From Alphaproteobacteria bacterium (lineage in GTDB: Bacteria; Pseudomonadota; Alphaproteobacteria; Micavibrionales; Micavibrionaceae), in NCBI GenBank assembly GCA_021776075.1, contig JAJFGQ010000042.1:1-46791 (forward strand): a DNA stretch of 46,791 bases, given 5' to 3'. The notes under the pieces were generated by a model. It did no database searches. It was given only the letters and a program-made list of their open reading frames with translations, and was not told the origin of the DNA. The position numbers and the translations under genes were made by a program. Position 1 is the first letter of the stretch. Each line of letters starts with the position of its first letter. This document shows, piece by piece, positions 8,444-17,462 of the stretch.

Positions 8444-10249
8444 ATGAGAATTCGACATTTACCAGAAACGCTGGTCAACCGCATCGCTGCTGGTGAGGTG
8501 ATTGAGCGCCCTGCGGCTGCCGTAAAAGAACTGGTAGAAAATGCCATTGATGCTGGTGCCAACCGTATCACTATTGAAATTCGTGATGGCGGCAAAAGCC
8601 TGATTAAAATCAACGACAACGGCAGTGGTATGAGCCGGGAAGAACTGGTTGCCGCACTGGATCGCCATGCTACCTCCAAACTGCCCGACGATGATTTACT
8701 GAATATCGAACATCTTGGCTTTCGGGGCGAAGCCCTGCCTTCCATAGCGTCTGTCAGCCGCATGGCAATTCAAACGCACAGGGAAGAACAAGAAGATAGT
8801 TGGGAAATTCGTGTTGAAGGCGGGAAAAAGGGTGAACCCGCACCCTCATCCTATCCACAAGGCACACAGATAGAGGTCCGTGATCTATTTTATGCCACGC
8901 CGGCGCGGTTAAAGTTCCTAAAATCGGAGCGTGCCGAATATGGCGCCGTCAAAGATACAATCTCCCGGCTGGCCATGGCCTTTCCCGAAATTTCTTTTAA
9001 ACTGCTCCATAATGACAAAACAACCCTGAATTTGTCTACTACACAAGGTGATTTTCTGGATCGGCGGCGAGAACGCCTGACCGCACTTCTGGGCCGTGAT
9101 TTTGGAGATAACGCACTTCCTATTGACGCTGAACGAGAGGAAATAAAACTAACCGGCTATGCGGGGCTACCAACCTTTAGCCGGGGAACAGGGCAATACC
9201 AATTCTTGTTTGTTAATGGGCGCCCGGTTAAGGACCGTCTTTTGACCGGAGCCCTACGCGGTGCCTACGCAGACCTTTTGGCTCATAACCGTCACCCGGT
9301 TGCCGTATTATTTCTGGAATTGCCGCCGGAGCAAGTAGATGTGAATGTACATCCGGCCAAAGCCGAAGTCCGCTTTCGTGATGCCGGACTGGTACGCGGC
9401 CTGATTGTCAGTGCTATTAAACATGCACTCCATGAAAACGGCCACCAGACATCAACAACCGTGTCTATGCAGGCCCTTGGTGCCATCCGGTCCGACCCGG
9501 CCAACGCACCGCTTCCCTTTCAAAGACAATACGGACACAGCCACCAAAGCAATGCCGTACCACAGGGCATGGCTGAACGGACATACGCAGCCTATGAACC
9601 ACAAACCGGTTTACAACCGGCAGCCCGCAGCGAAATCATTGATAATAGTCAACCGGAAACACTCGCTTATCCTCTCGGCGCCGCCCGTGCACAGCTTCAT
9701 GAAAATTATATCGTGGCTCAAACACAGGATGGGCTTGTCGTCGTAGATCAGCATGCTGCTCATGAACGCCTGACCTATGAACGATTTAAAGCTCAAATGG
9801 CGGAAAGCGGTATTGAAAAACAGGGGCTCTTAACCCCTGAAATCGTTGAACTGGAGGACAATGAAGCCCTCCGCCTCCTTGAACATAGCGATGAACTGTC
9901 CCGTCTGGGGCTGGAGATTGAACCCTTTGGTTCCGGTGCCGTTGCCATACGCAGTGTCCCGTCTATCTTGGGATCAAAAACTGATATCAACGCCCTTATT
10001 CGTGATCTCGTTGATGAACTCACCGAAAGAGATACGGTACAGGGGCTGGAAGAACGCATTAATGAAATCCTCTCCACCATGGCCTGCCACGGTTCGGTAC
10101 GATCAGGTCGCCGCCTGAATACGGAAGAAATGAACGCTTTATTGCGCCAAATGGAAGACACACCCCATTCCGGACAATGTAATCATGGCAGACCCACGTG
10201 GATTGAGCTAAAATTAACCGACATCGAAAAACTGTTCGGGCGGCGATAG
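8444..10249 (+). CDS. mutL: DNA mismatch repair protein MutL (with endonuclease motifs)
   Basis: A 601-residue protein that couples mismatch recognition by MutS to strand removal. The N-terminal GHKL ATPase has ELVENAIDAG (catalytic E32), DNGSGM (58-63) and GFRGEAL (92-98). A variable linker spans about 340-400. The C-terminal dimerisation domain carries the metal-binding nicking motif DQHAAHERLTYE starting at D435, plus MACHGSVRSG, CNHGRP and the terminal FGR. These match the endonuclease-type MutL of organisms that lack MutH. Length is normal. No clear Shine-Dalgarno sequence precedes the ATG. The next gene begins two bases after the stop. Confidence 0.96.
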   Translation: MRIRHLPETLVNRIAAGEVIERPAAAVKELVENAIDAGANRITIEIRDGGKSLIKINDNGSGMSREELVAALDRHATSKLPDDDLLNIEHLGFRGEALPSIASVSRMAIQTHREEQEDSWEIRVEGGKKGEPAPSSYPQGTQIEVRDLFYATPARLKFLKSERAEYGAVKDTISRLAMAFPEISFKLLHNDKTTLNLSTTQGDFLDRRRERLTALLGRDFGDNALPIDAEREEIKLTGYAGLPTFSRGTGQYQFLFVNGRPVKDRLLTGALRGAYADLLAHNRHPVAVLFLELPPEQVDVNVHPAKAEVRFRDAGLVRGLIVSAIKHALHENGHQTSTTVSMQALGAIRSDPANAPLPFQRQYGHSHQSNAVPQGMAERTYAAYEPQTGLQPAARSEIIDNSQPETLAYPLGAARAQLHENYIVAQTQDGLVVVDQHAAHERLTYERFKAQMAESGIEKQGLLTPEIVELEDNEALRLLEHSDELSRLGLEIEPFGSGAVAIRSVPSILGSKTDINALIRDLVDELTERDTVQGLEERINEILSTMACHGSVRSGRRLNTEEMNALLRQMEDTPHSGQCNHGRPTWIELKLTDIEKLFGRR

Positions 10250-10251
10250 AC

Positions 10252-10770
10252 ATGACCATGACAAAAAAAGACAAAGAACGAAAAAATATAATGCATATTT
10301 ACGCGGCTCTGGCCGCAGCCTTAACCATGCAAGTTATCCCTTCAATAGAAATACAATTATTTGGGGCCTGCCTTTTTATGGGTGTTCTGATCGGTGCCTA
10401 TATTTTTCGGGCACGATCAGAGGCAGAAAGCCTGTGCAAAAATCATATGATATACATCATTCGCACCATCTGGATCTGGTCGCTCTTTTTCAGTATTGGC
10501 GCCGCCATAGCCACCCTCTGGATTGTAAGATCAGGCGATCACAGCATTATTCAAACCGCTGTTAATCAGGTTATGAGCGGGATCGTTCCTTCTGAAGAGG
10601 GCATGATGGACATTTTGTACAGCTATCTACGGGCCAATTTCTCACTCATAGCAACGGTCTGCACTCTCACAATCGGTCCCGGCATGGTTTATCTTATCTA
10701 CCGCCTGTCCAAGGGGCTGTCCCGTGCCCATAAGGGCCACCGTATCGGCGATGTTACAAAATGGTTTTAG
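10252..10770 (+). CDS. unknown integral membrane protein
   Basis: A 172-residue protein starting two bases after mutL (an ATG at 10258 is an equally possible start). Four hydrophobic helices are visible near residues 15-31, 35-52, 68-90 and 124-146, with a longer periplasmic or cytoplasmic loop between the third and fourth. The C terminus after the last helix is basic (RLSKGLSRAHKGHRIGDVTKWF). This pattern resembles small DUF4870-like membrane proteins, but I cannot assign it firmly. Expression is probably coupled to mutL by proximity, though no functional link to repair is implied. Confidence 0.7.
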   Translation: MTMTKKDKERKNIMHIYAALAAALTMQVIPSIEIQLFGACLFMGVLIGAYIFRARSEAESLCKNHMIYIIRTIWIWSLFFSIGAAIATLWIVRSGDHSIIQTAVNQVMSGIVPSEEGMMDILYSYLRANFSLIATVCTLTIGPGMVYLIYRLSKGLSRAHKGHRIGDVTKWF

Positions 10771-10779
10771 AGGCTGTCT

Positions 10780-11085
10780 CTAACCGAACCGGGGAGGGGT
10801 GTACGATCTTTTGGCATCCTGCAAATCCTCTAACGCCCGTTCCAAATCACAGGTATAAAGATTAAAGTCCTTCATACGCTGTATCTGGTCTTCAAGATCG
10901 TCTTCGATAAATTCTTCCCGTAAAGTATGTAAATCCGCAATACCGGGATCATTTAAATCATCACCCTTAATTCCTTTTTCGTACAAAAAGCGTGTATCTG
11001 AAATAACAACATAATCATCCTGTGCATCACTCCACGCAATGGAAAGACTACGCTTTGTCTCGTTATTGGTATAACCATTATCCAT
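10780..11085 (-). CDS. small acidic cytosolic protein, unknown
   Basis: A 101-residue acidic protein with no signal peptide or membrane segment. The N-terminal half (RSLSIAWSDAQDDYVVISDTRFL) looks like beta structure, while residues about 50-92 are charged and probably helical. A strong Shine-Dalgarno sequence, AAGGAG, lies 11 bases before the start codon on the minus strand, which argues that it is a real gene despite lacking recognisable homology. It converges on the membrane protein downstream of mutL (10-base gap) and its start is 72 bases past the terminator of the ABC exporter. No function assigned. Confidence 0.7.
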   Translation of the reverse strand: MDNGYTNNETKRSLSIAWSDAQDDYVVISDTRFLYEKGIKGDDLNDPGIADLHTLREEFIEDDLEDQIQRMKDFNLYTCDLERALEDLQDAKRSYTPPRFG

Positions 11086-11147
11086 GATAATATATCTCCT
11101 TTGCTAAACACGAAGGGTGATTTTTAACATAGAGGGTAAAAAATAGT

Positions 11148-11183
11148 CAAATAAAAGAGCCGCCGGCTATAATCCGACGACTC
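11148..11183 (-). terminator. Rho-independent terminator of the ABC exporter
   Basis: On the minus strand GAGTCGTCGG (11183-11174) pairs with CCGGCGGCTC (11166-11157) through ten base pairs, two of them G-U wobbles, around a seven-base loop, followed by TTTTATTT. It starts about ten bases beyond the exporter stop codon and is the clearest intrinsic terminator in the window. Confidence 0.85.
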
Positions 11184-11193
11184 TTCCATTCGA

Positions 11194-12993
11194 TTAAGCC
11201 GCGCCAAGAAAGTCAAACGCCTGCATTTCATAAAGCCTGCGATACTGTGAACCTTCTTTTTCGACCAGCGCCGTATGGGTACCTTGTTCCGTAATATGGC
11301 CCTTATCAAAAACCAAAATACGGTCCACCCGGCGAATAGTCGATAACCGGTGCGCAATCGTGATCGTTGTCCGGTTTTCCATCAAGCTCTCCAACGCTTT
11401 CTGGATCACATGCTCAGACACAGAATCCAGACTGGATGTCGCTTCATCCAAAATCAGGATTGGTGCATCGCTGAGAATAGCCCGGGCAATAGCTACCCGT
11501 TGCCGCTCACCACCAGAAAGCTTGACTCCCCGTTCGCCGACCAACGTATCGTAGCCCTGCGGCAGGCTCTCGATAAAATCATGGGCATAGGCCTGACGGG
11601 CCGCTGCTATAATTTCATCCATACTGGCGCCCGGCCTGCCATAAGCCAGGTTTTCAGCAAGAGAGCGGTGGAACAGGATAGGTTCCTGCGGTACCAACGC
11701 AATCGTCTGCCGCAACGATTCCTGTGTAACATGAGCTATATTCTGCCCGTCAATGCGAATTTCTCCGCCTTGTATGTCATACAAACGCTGCGCAAGCTTC
11801 ACGAAAGTCGACTTACCACTACCGGACTGACCAACCAGAGCCACTTTTTCACCCGGAGCAATGCGGATAGACATATCGTCATAGAGCGGTTTTTTCACGT
11901 TCTCATAAGAGAAACGGACGTTCTCAAAAACGATTTCACCCGCTTTGTGCCTCTCCTCATTGATAACAAGTACGCTTGCACCCAGTATATCACGGATTTC
12001 ATCTTTCCGTTTCCAGAAACCGATAATATCCTCCATATCGCTGATCGCTTTTTGCAAATGGGCAATATGCATACCGATATCCCGCATATAACCACTCACA
12101 ACGAAAAAGCTTGTCAGAGACAGGGCAATATCACCCGCCGTAGCACGTCCGACCTGCCACAGCCAGATCGTTCCCCCAATCATGCCGCCCAGCATAACCA
12201 TACGGAGAAAGCCACGTGCCAAACTACCGAATTCACCTGTAATCCAGGCTCGTTGCGCAACTTGTCGCCACTGCCTTACTGCTTTGTTAAACACGGCATC
12301 TTCCCGCTGCTCGGCACCGAAAACCTTAACCGTTGGATTACCGGTAATAATATCAGCCAGCGTCGCACCGACGGACGTATCAGCCCGTGAAGCCGCACGG
12401 TAACCCGGTGCCAGAATAGCCAATGCCATCCAGATACTCACGGCACTGTAGATAACGATCATCAGGGCTGTAAACAAACCAATGAGCGGCAGTTTAATCA
12501 GCAACATAATCGTCATAGCGACCATAATGGTGACAGACGGCAGCAAACCGACAAACAGCGTGTCGCCGAACAAATCAAATGCCCACATGCCGCGGGTAAT
12601 CTTTCTGACCGTTCCTCCGGCAAAGCTGTTGGCGTGCCAGTCGGACGAAAAGCGCTGCACTTTTTGCGTCGCCTCCGTCACGATGTCATAGAGGTTGCGT
12701 ATAGCAAACCAGACCCAGCATGCCAAAGCGCTCGACCGTAATATCTGGTGCAAAACGCCTAACACGATAAAAACCATTAAAGCATGTAATGCACTATCTA
12801 TAGCAGCCGTATCACTTGCCGTGCTCTTGGCAAGAACGTCAATAATCCGGCCCGTATAAACCGGCACAAAAACATCCAGAACTGTCCCCGCCAGCATAAA
12901 CACAACCAAAGCGAAAGCCACACGCGGCCTGCGCCGCCAGTAACACATGGCGAAATCATAAACATCCCTGTAATTTATCTTTTCTGTAAACAT
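11194..12993 (-). CDS. ABC transporter, fused permease and ATPase (exporter type)
   Basis: A 599-residue half-transporter with a six-helix type I exporter membrane domain (about 20-330) and a C-terminal nucleotide-binding domain. Walker A is GQSGSGKST (from residue 388), the signature is LSGGERQR, Walker B is ILILDEATSSLD, and the switch histidine is in IAHRLST. Such proteins work as homodimers in the inner membrane and export lipids, peptides or drugs; the substrate is not readable here. GGAGG lies six bases upstream of the ATG. It is monocistronic, bounded by a 350-base gap upstream and a hairpin terminator downstream. MsbA-like or multidrug roles are both possible. Confidence 0.93.
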   Translation of the reverse strand: MFTEKINYRDVYDFAMCYWRRRPRVAFALVVFMLAGTVLDVFVPVYTGRIIDVLAKSTASDTAAIDSALHALMVFIVLGVLHQILRSSALACWVWFAIRNLYDIVTEATQKVQRFSSDWHANSFAGGTVRKITRGMWAFDLFGDTLFVGLLPSVTIMVAMTIMLLIKLPLIGLFTALMIVIYSAVSIWMALAILAPGYRAASRADTSVGATLADIITGNPTVKVFGAEQREDAVFNKAVRQWRQVAQRAWITGEFGSLARGFLRMVMLGGMIGGTIWLWQVGRATAGDIALSLTSFFVVSGYMRDIGMHIAHLQKAISDMEDIIGFWKRKDEIRDILGASVLVINEERHKAGEIVFENVRFSYENVKKPLYDDMSIRIAPGEKVALVGQSGSGKSTFVKLAQRLYDIQGGEIRIDGQNIAHVTQESLRQTIALVPQEPILFHRSLAENLAYGRPGASMDEIIAAARQAYAHDFIESLPQGYDTLVGERGVKLSGGERQRVAIARAILSDAPILILDEATSSLDSVSEHVIQKALESLMENRTTITIAHRLSTIRRVDRILVFDKGHITEQGTHTALVEKEGSQYRRLYEMQAFDFLGAA

Positions 12994-13343
12994 AGCAATC
13001 CTCCAGCCACAACCTGCAAAGGCTGTTGCTGTCCTCCATAGTAAAAAAGTTATAAAACCAGCGCTTTTTAGGGCCGGGCCTTACAACGCTCCTGAAAATA
13101 ACTTTTATGGTGTGAAAGTTGGATTCTGTGTGCTGCATAGACCCGGAAGCGCTTCGCCTCCCCGGGTCCTGCAAACATGATCAGTCAATATGACCTTTGC
13201 GAAACCCGGAAACGACAAACACCCACACGGATGAATAGATAAGATTAGTCATTGTCATCTCCTGTTGTTGTGAACGATCTTACGAAGACCCATGATGCCA
13301 TAAGACAAACAATAAACCAAGAAATATTTTGCACTGCACAAAT
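12994..13343. other. 350-base intergenic region
   Basis: The longest gap between confident genes, separating the ABC exporter from the ATP12 gene (both minus strand). It must carry the exporter promoter. It also holds a 23-codon minus-strand open frame with a well-placed ribosome-binding site (13181-13252, listed separately) and a hairpin ACCCGG...CCGGGT (13141-13167) enclosing the palindrome GAAGCGCTTC; no T-run follows it on either strand. No tRNA or known RNA fold was recognised. Confidence 0.6.
13181..13252 (-). CDS. candidate 23-residue hydrophobic microprotein
   Basis: A minus-strand frame of 23 codons starts at ATG 13252 with AGGAG exactly six bases upstream (an extra in-frame ATG at 13258 touches the AGGAG). 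The peptide has a hydrophobic core (LIYSSVWVFVVSGF) followed by a basic, polar tail (RKGHID), the look of a single-pass small membrane protein or a leader peptide for the downstream exporter. No other confident gene overlaps it. Support rests on the ribosome-binding site and the composition only. Confidence 0.4.
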   Translation of the reverse strand: MTNLIYSSVWVFVVSGFRKGHID

Positions 13344-14048
13344 TTAATTCAGAAAACCAAGAAACGCCTGCGCTGCGGATAAATCACGCTTCATTAATTC
13401 CTGCTTTTTTTCCTGCTGCGGATCGGTACCGTAAAAATCCTCATTATAAAGACCGGCCTTGTGGTGTTCTTCGATATGAATCGCTTCAAATAGCTGCTCC
13501 GCGGTCGCCCGCCCATCCACAAAAGCCAGCGCCAAAACCAAAGAACCTGTCATAGATGTGAGAAGCTGCAAAACGGTAAAATGCGCCGCATCCAGCGCCC
13601 TCACTGCTTTCTCTACCTTTTCATGCGCGTCCGCTGGTTGTTTCAAGGCCAGAAGGTCTGTTGTGGTATGCAACACAGCATAGCCTTGCACAAACCAATC
13701 CAGAAAGGGGTCCCACGAGGCCGCCTGCTTTTCTGCCAAATCTTCCGGCTCTTGCGTTCGGTAACATAAAAGATCCGTATCCAGATAACGCAACGTCATA
13801 GCCGTCATATCATCCCGCGCGCCGGCCACACGGTCCAGCGCAGTCGTCAAAATTTGCGTTAGAGGCATGGAATCGGGAGTAATAACCTCATCCTGCGCAG
13901 ACCATTCGGCTGCTATCGCCTCTGCCAAAGAGTGTGTGGGAGACAATAACATTGCTCCCGAAGGAGTCATAACCGGTTTGGCGTCAAGGCAGATAGAAAA
14001 ACCGCCGGGCTCTTGCCCCGTAGAAACCAGTTTGTAAAAACGTTTCAT
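13344..14048 (-). CDS. ATP12 family F1-ATPase assembly chaperone
   Basis: A 234-residue protein of the ATP12 family, which chaperones the alpha subunit during assembly of the F1 sector of ATP synthase. The N-terminal segment FYKLVSTGQEPGGFSICLDAKPVMTPSG and the downstream LAEAIAAEWSAQ are family hallmarks, as are MPLTQILTTALDR, RYLDTDLLCYR and the C-terminal EEHHKAGLYNEDFYG. The family is characteristic of alphaproteobacteria and mitochondria. Its start overlaps the AsmA-like gene stop by four bases (minus strand ATGA), so it is the last gene of a seven-gene run. Length is normal; the protein is cytosolic. Confidence 0.9.
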   Translation of the reverse strand: MKRFYKLVSTGQEPGGFSICLDAKPVMTPSGAMLLSPTHSLAEAIAAEWSAQDEVITPDSMPLTQILTTALDRVAGARDDMTAMTLRYLDTDLLCYRTQEPEDLAEKQAASWDPFLDWFVQGYAVLHTTTDLLALKQPADAHEKVEKAVRALDAAHFTVLQLLTSMTGSLVLALAFVDGRATAEQLFEAIHIEEHHKAGLYNEDFYGTDPQQEKKQELMKRDLSAAQAFLGFLN

Positions 14049-15829
14049 GGTGAGTCCGTTGCCACTTCTGCTTTCTTTATAAAGTCATGACAAGGATGAT
14101 CTTCCGTCAATCCCAAATCCGTCATGGAAAAAGCTAAAAAGGCCGGGTTAACGACTCCCAGTAAAGCGCCACCCAGCGTTTTCCCCAAAGACATAAGGTC
14201 CGGCCCGATAGAGGGGTCAAGAACAGGTCCTGTAATACGGACCGCCGTCGCCACATCAAGTAAAGCCGTCTCTTTCGCCTTGGGCGTCAGTTTTAAATTG
14301 ATTGTTCCTTCCGGAATATTCACATCCCCCGCGCCGGAAACCGTCACGCGTGTCGTATCCAGAAATAACGGATCAGGACGCGCTATACCGTCCTCCACTT
14401 TAAAATCAGCAATCATACAATTCAGCGTCGTTTCAGATTCAGAATCCAGATCCGGCAACAGAGCGTTCACAAGCCCGCGGCTCCAGAGATCAAAGACAGC
14501 ACTGTTAAACTCTCCCTTTCCGGCCAAAAGAACAGCTTCGCCCTTTAGAGTTTGCAACAAATCATCCGTCGTTTTTCCTGTAGCCGACAGGGAAATATTG
14601 ATATTTGCCGTACCGGAGACTTTGTCACGACCATAAAACGCCTTTTGAATCTGCCCATATTCCCAGTTTTTTAATCCGGCCTTCAAAGTCATGCTGGCAG
14701 GAAAAGCAACCGCCTTTAGCTCCATTTTTCCCGATAATTCACCGCCACTGAGCATGCCGCCCAGCGGCCCGACAATCAAAACACCCTCCTCCAAATGAAC
14801 AGGGAACGACAGATTACCCAGATTTGTTTCAGCGCTTCTGAGTTCACCGACCGCAATATTCAGATCAATCGTCCTGTTTTTCAGACTAATCAAAACCGGT
14901 TCTTCGTCTGAGTCAGGCAACAATGTTTTGAACTCGCTCACAAGAGACATAACAGCACCCCAATCAGAAAAATCAAACACAGACCATTCTATGTCTCCGT
15001 CAAGATTTCTGTTTTTATTTTTTAAAGCGGCATGAAAATGGCTTTTCTCCCATTGCAAATCAGATTCAACAAACAAAGAAGCTCCGTTTTTTTTCAGGAT
15101 AACCTGACCGGTGACATTATTTTCCGGATTTTCCGGATTTTCCGAAGAGCCCACACGGGACAAATTAATCTGCAAACCACCGCCTTTGGCCCTGGAAATT
15201 TCACCCTCCATCTGAAAGGAAGCCAGTTGAGCGACAAAATGCGTGCTTTCCGGAAGCTTAAAATAAGATTTTCCGCTTTTTTTGGTTTTCATATCCATCA
15301 TGGCATGGAAATGAAGGGGCCCTTCGCCATACGTACCCTCAACAACAAAGGCCGGTTTATCCTCATATCCCTTTTCATCAAGGGCCATACGCTTGATCGC
15401 TATAGCCTGTGTTCCCAGCACATCGCTACCAATCCATATATCGCTCAGATCCAGCCCCGCAATACGGCCACGGGAAAAGAACTGATCCCAAAAACCGGTC
15501 GCAAACAAAGCGTGGCCAATCGTCACCGAAGACGCTTTTTCACTACCGCTACGCAGGCTTATATCACCGGCCTCCAAACGCAAATCGGGATAAAACCCCA
15601 TATGTTCGAAAGCGCCTATATCAGGCTCCATACCGGACGTCTCACGCAAATAGTCCTGCATGCCAAGCTTTAAAGCTTCATGCGAACCACCGAGCAAGGA
15701 TAAAACGAAAAGACTGACAGCAAAAATAATAGCAAGAACAAGGCTTGTACGAAAAGCAAACCGAAACCACCGCTTTTTCCCGGTCAAAGGCGGCTTTTTT
15801 TCATTCTCACCCACATCCAAAAGCACCAT
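14045..15829 (-). CDS. AsmA family protein
   Basis: A 594-residue protein with one N-terminal membrane anchor (about residues 26-47) after a basic KKRWFRF stretch; the rest should lie in the periplasm. The C-terminal 200 residues match the AsmA pattern: a hydrophobic-polar beta repeat, CMIADFKVEDGIARPDPLFL, GAGDVNIPEGTINLKLTPKAKE and VRITGPVLDPSIGPD. AsmA-like proteins are thought to bridge inner and outer membranes for lipid transport or membrane homeostasis. A 9-base repeat at 15121-15147 encodes an Asn-Pro-Glu tandem near residue 230. The start is directly adjacent to the preceding stop (TAAATG) and the gene overlaps ATP12 by four bases. Confidence 0.88.
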   Translation of the reverse strand: MVLLDVGENEKKPPLTGKKRWFRFAFRTSLVLAIIFAVSLFVLSLLGGSHEALKLGMQDYLRETSGMEPDIGAFEHMGFYPDLRLEAGDISLRSGSEKASSVTIGHALFATGFWDQFFSRGRIAGLDLSDIWIGSDVLGTQAIAIKRMALDEKGYEDKPAFVVEGTYGEGPLHFHAMMDMKTKKSGKSYFKLPESTHFVAQLASFQMEGEISRAKGGGLQINLSRVGSSENPENPENNVTGQVILKKNGASLFVESDLQWEKSHFHAALKNKNRNLDGDIEWSVFDFSDWGAVMSLVSEFKTLLPDSDEEPVLISLKNRTIDLNIAVGELRSAETNLGNLSFPVHLEEGVLIVGPLGGMLSGGELSGKMELKAVAFPASMTLKAGLKNWEYGQIQKAFYGRDKVSGTANINISLSATGKTTDDLLQTLKGEAVLLAGKGEFNSAVFDLWSRGLVNALLPDLDSESETTLNCMIADFKVEDGIARPDPLFLDTTRVTVSGAGDVNIPEGTINLKLTPKAKETALLDVATAVRITGPVLDPSIGPDLMSLGKTLGGALLGVVNPAFLAFSMTDLGLTEDHPCHDFIKKAEVATDSP

Positions 15830-16390
15830 TTATTCCGACCCATTTCCCAGACCACCAACCAAACCGATTTTGGCCATGGCCCGGCAGACATCCATATGGA
15901 GACAGAGCGCCGGCGTCATAGCACCGTCATTCACCAGATGCCAAAAAGACTGGCGTTGTTTTATCTCTTCCGGCGAAGGTTCCTCAGCGTTTTCGGTATC
16001 AGGAAAAAGCGGAACCTTGACGCACTCCCCGCTTTTCAAACAGGCTTTATATGCTTTTTTATCAAGAATATCCCCGCGGGCAATACGGCGCGCCGTCATA
16101 ATCATTTTCCCCTGCTGCCGTTCCAGCTCATGCCTCATTTCCACGCTATAGGCCGCTTTGATTGCCGTAACAGTGGCACAGGACTCAGGAACAGTTTCAG
16201 TTTTTAAAACCGTTTCGACACAATCCCGGTAAAAACCAGCTATATCCTGCTCCGGTACAGCAGGATCGGGGGCGGGGACGGGGACCGACGAAGATGTGGA
16301 AAACACAACAAAAAGTGCAGCCACCAACACCAGAAAACCAATGCCGGAAAATATATAAAGACGCTTATTTATTCCTTGTTTTTTATCCAT
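15830..16390 (-). CDS. membrane-anchored cysteine-paired protein, unknown
   Basis: A 186-residue protein with one membrane segment (about residues 11-31) after a basic N terminus, then a proline-rich linker (SSVPVPAPDPAVPEQD) and a periplasmic domain. Six cysteines come in three pairs (C57/C71, C117/C123, C163/C169), suggesting disulphides. I do not recognise a family. A strong GGAGGT lies nine bases before the ATG. It ends exactly where the AsmA-like gene starts, which suggests that the two envelope proteins act together. In related genomes a HAD-type phosphatase often occupies the position between rlu and ATP12; none is present here. Confidence 0.72.
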   Translation of the reverse strand: MDKKQGINKRLYIFSGIGFLVLVAALFVVFSTSSSVPVPAPDPAVPEQDIAGFYRDCVETVLKTETVPESCATVTAIKAAYSVEMRHELERQQGKMIMTARRIARGDILDKKAYKACLKSGECVKVPLFPDTENAEEPSPEEIKQRQSFWHLVNDGAMTPALCLHMDVCRAMAKIGLVGGLGNGSE

Positions 16391-16427
16391 ATCCTAGTCA
16401 CCTCCGTATAAATCCTGCATGACCATA

Positions 16428-17462
16428 TCATGCACAACCACCTTTTACAGCGCAATAACCTTCTACAAAAGGATCATCCTGACTCTGCGTATCAAACCCC
16501 ATGGCCTTCCAGCTTTTTTTCAGTTCGTCGGATAAGGGCGCCGTAATATCAATGGTTTTTTTGGCCTGCAAAGGATGTGGCAAAATAATCCGCCGCGCAT
16601 GTAAATGAAGTTTTTTCGGCAAATCCATCCCCTCCAGACGGGCGGCGGCGCCACCATACTTACCGTCACCGAGTACGGGACATTCCAGAGCATCTGCCGC
16701 ATGAACGCGGATTTGATGCGTACGGCCCGTACGTGGCTGAAAGGCCATAAAAGCCGCTTGTTTCCCAGCCCGGTCCAGCACTATAAAATCCGTTTCCGCC
16801 CATTTACCTTCTTTTTCATCAATCACCATACGTTCTTTCTGCGCACCGCCGGCCTTGATTAACGGGGCCTTGATCGTGCCCTCATTCTGATCCGGAGCGG
16901 GAATAACGATCGCCCAGTATATTTTCCGTATTTCGCGCCCCTTAAAAGCACGACCCAACTCCCGGGCCGCCTTTGCCGAACGGGCCAACAACAAAACACC
17001 CGATGTGTCTTTATCCAGCCTATGCACCAGACGCGGCTTTACGCCTTTTTTATCAATAAAAGCTTCCAGCATCCCATCGACGTGACGCTCTGTATTCGTT
17101 CCGCCCTGTACAGCCAACCCCGGCGGCTTATTAAGAGCCATAACCTCGCCATCATCATAGATTACCAGCGACTTGATAAAAGCCACATCTTCAGCAGCAA
17201 GAGCAGGTTTAGGCTTATTTTCGCTTTCGCCTTCGCGTTTATTTTTACTTTCAGCATGCTTCTCTTCCAGCGGAGGAAGCCGCACCTCCTGTCCGGCCGC
17301 CAGACGCAGATCGCCCTTCGCCTTCTTACCGTCTACACGAATAGCCCCTTTACGAATTAATTTCTGAATCAGCGCATAAGGCAGATGCTGTTTCAACCAG
17401 CGATCCAAACGCTGTCCATCATCGTCTTCGGCAACCGTTAGAAAAGTTTCTTCTTCACTCAT
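16428..17462 (-). CDS. RluC/RluD-family 23S rRNA pseudouridine synthase
   Basis: A 344-residue enzyme that converts specific uridines in rRNA to pseudouridine. An N-terminal S4 RNA-binding domain (about residues 16-65, QRLDRWLKQHLPY...KGAIRVDGKKAKG) precedes the catalytic domain. The catalytic aspartate is D150 in HRLDKDTSG, and the RTGRTHQIRVH motif follows. A charged linker rich in Lys, Glu and Ser (about 65-90) separates the domains. Length fits RluC. The exact target positions cannot be read from sequence. The start overlaps crcB by four bases, and the order crcB-rlu is usual in alphaproteobacteria. Confidence 0.92.
   Translation of the reverse strand: MSEEETFLTVAEDDDGQRLDRWLKQHLPYALIQKLIRKGAIRVDGKKAKGDLRLAAGQEVRLPPLEEKHAESKNKREGESENKPKPALAAEDVAFIKSLVIYDDGEVMALNKPPGLAVQGGTNTERHVDGMLEAFIDKKGVKPRLVHRLDKDTSGVLLLARSAKAARELGRAFKGREIRKIYWAIVIPAPDQNEGTIKAPLIKAGGAQKERMVIDEKEGKWAETDFIVLDRAGKQAAFMAFQPRTGRTHQIRVHAADALECPVLGDGKYGGAAARLEGMDLPKKLHLHARRIILPHPLQAKKTIDITAPLSDELKKSWKAMGFDTQSQDDPFVEGYCAVKGGCA

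Noticed and set aside
11350-12390. A 346-codon plus-strand open frame opposite the ABC exporter
   Set aside because: It is antisense to a well-supported transporter and has unnatural His/Arg/Asn-rich composition; no motif found.
13141-13167. Hairpin ACCCGG...CCGGGT enclosing GAAGCGCTTC
   Set aside because: No T-run on either strand and no match to a known RNA element, so it is mentioned only within the gap description.
12956-13174. Leader-like minus-strand frame (starting MEDSNSLCRL within the longer frame) overlapping the ABC exporter start
   Set aside because: No ribosome-binding site before its ATG and no sign of conservation that I could judge; overlap with the exporter start appears accidental.
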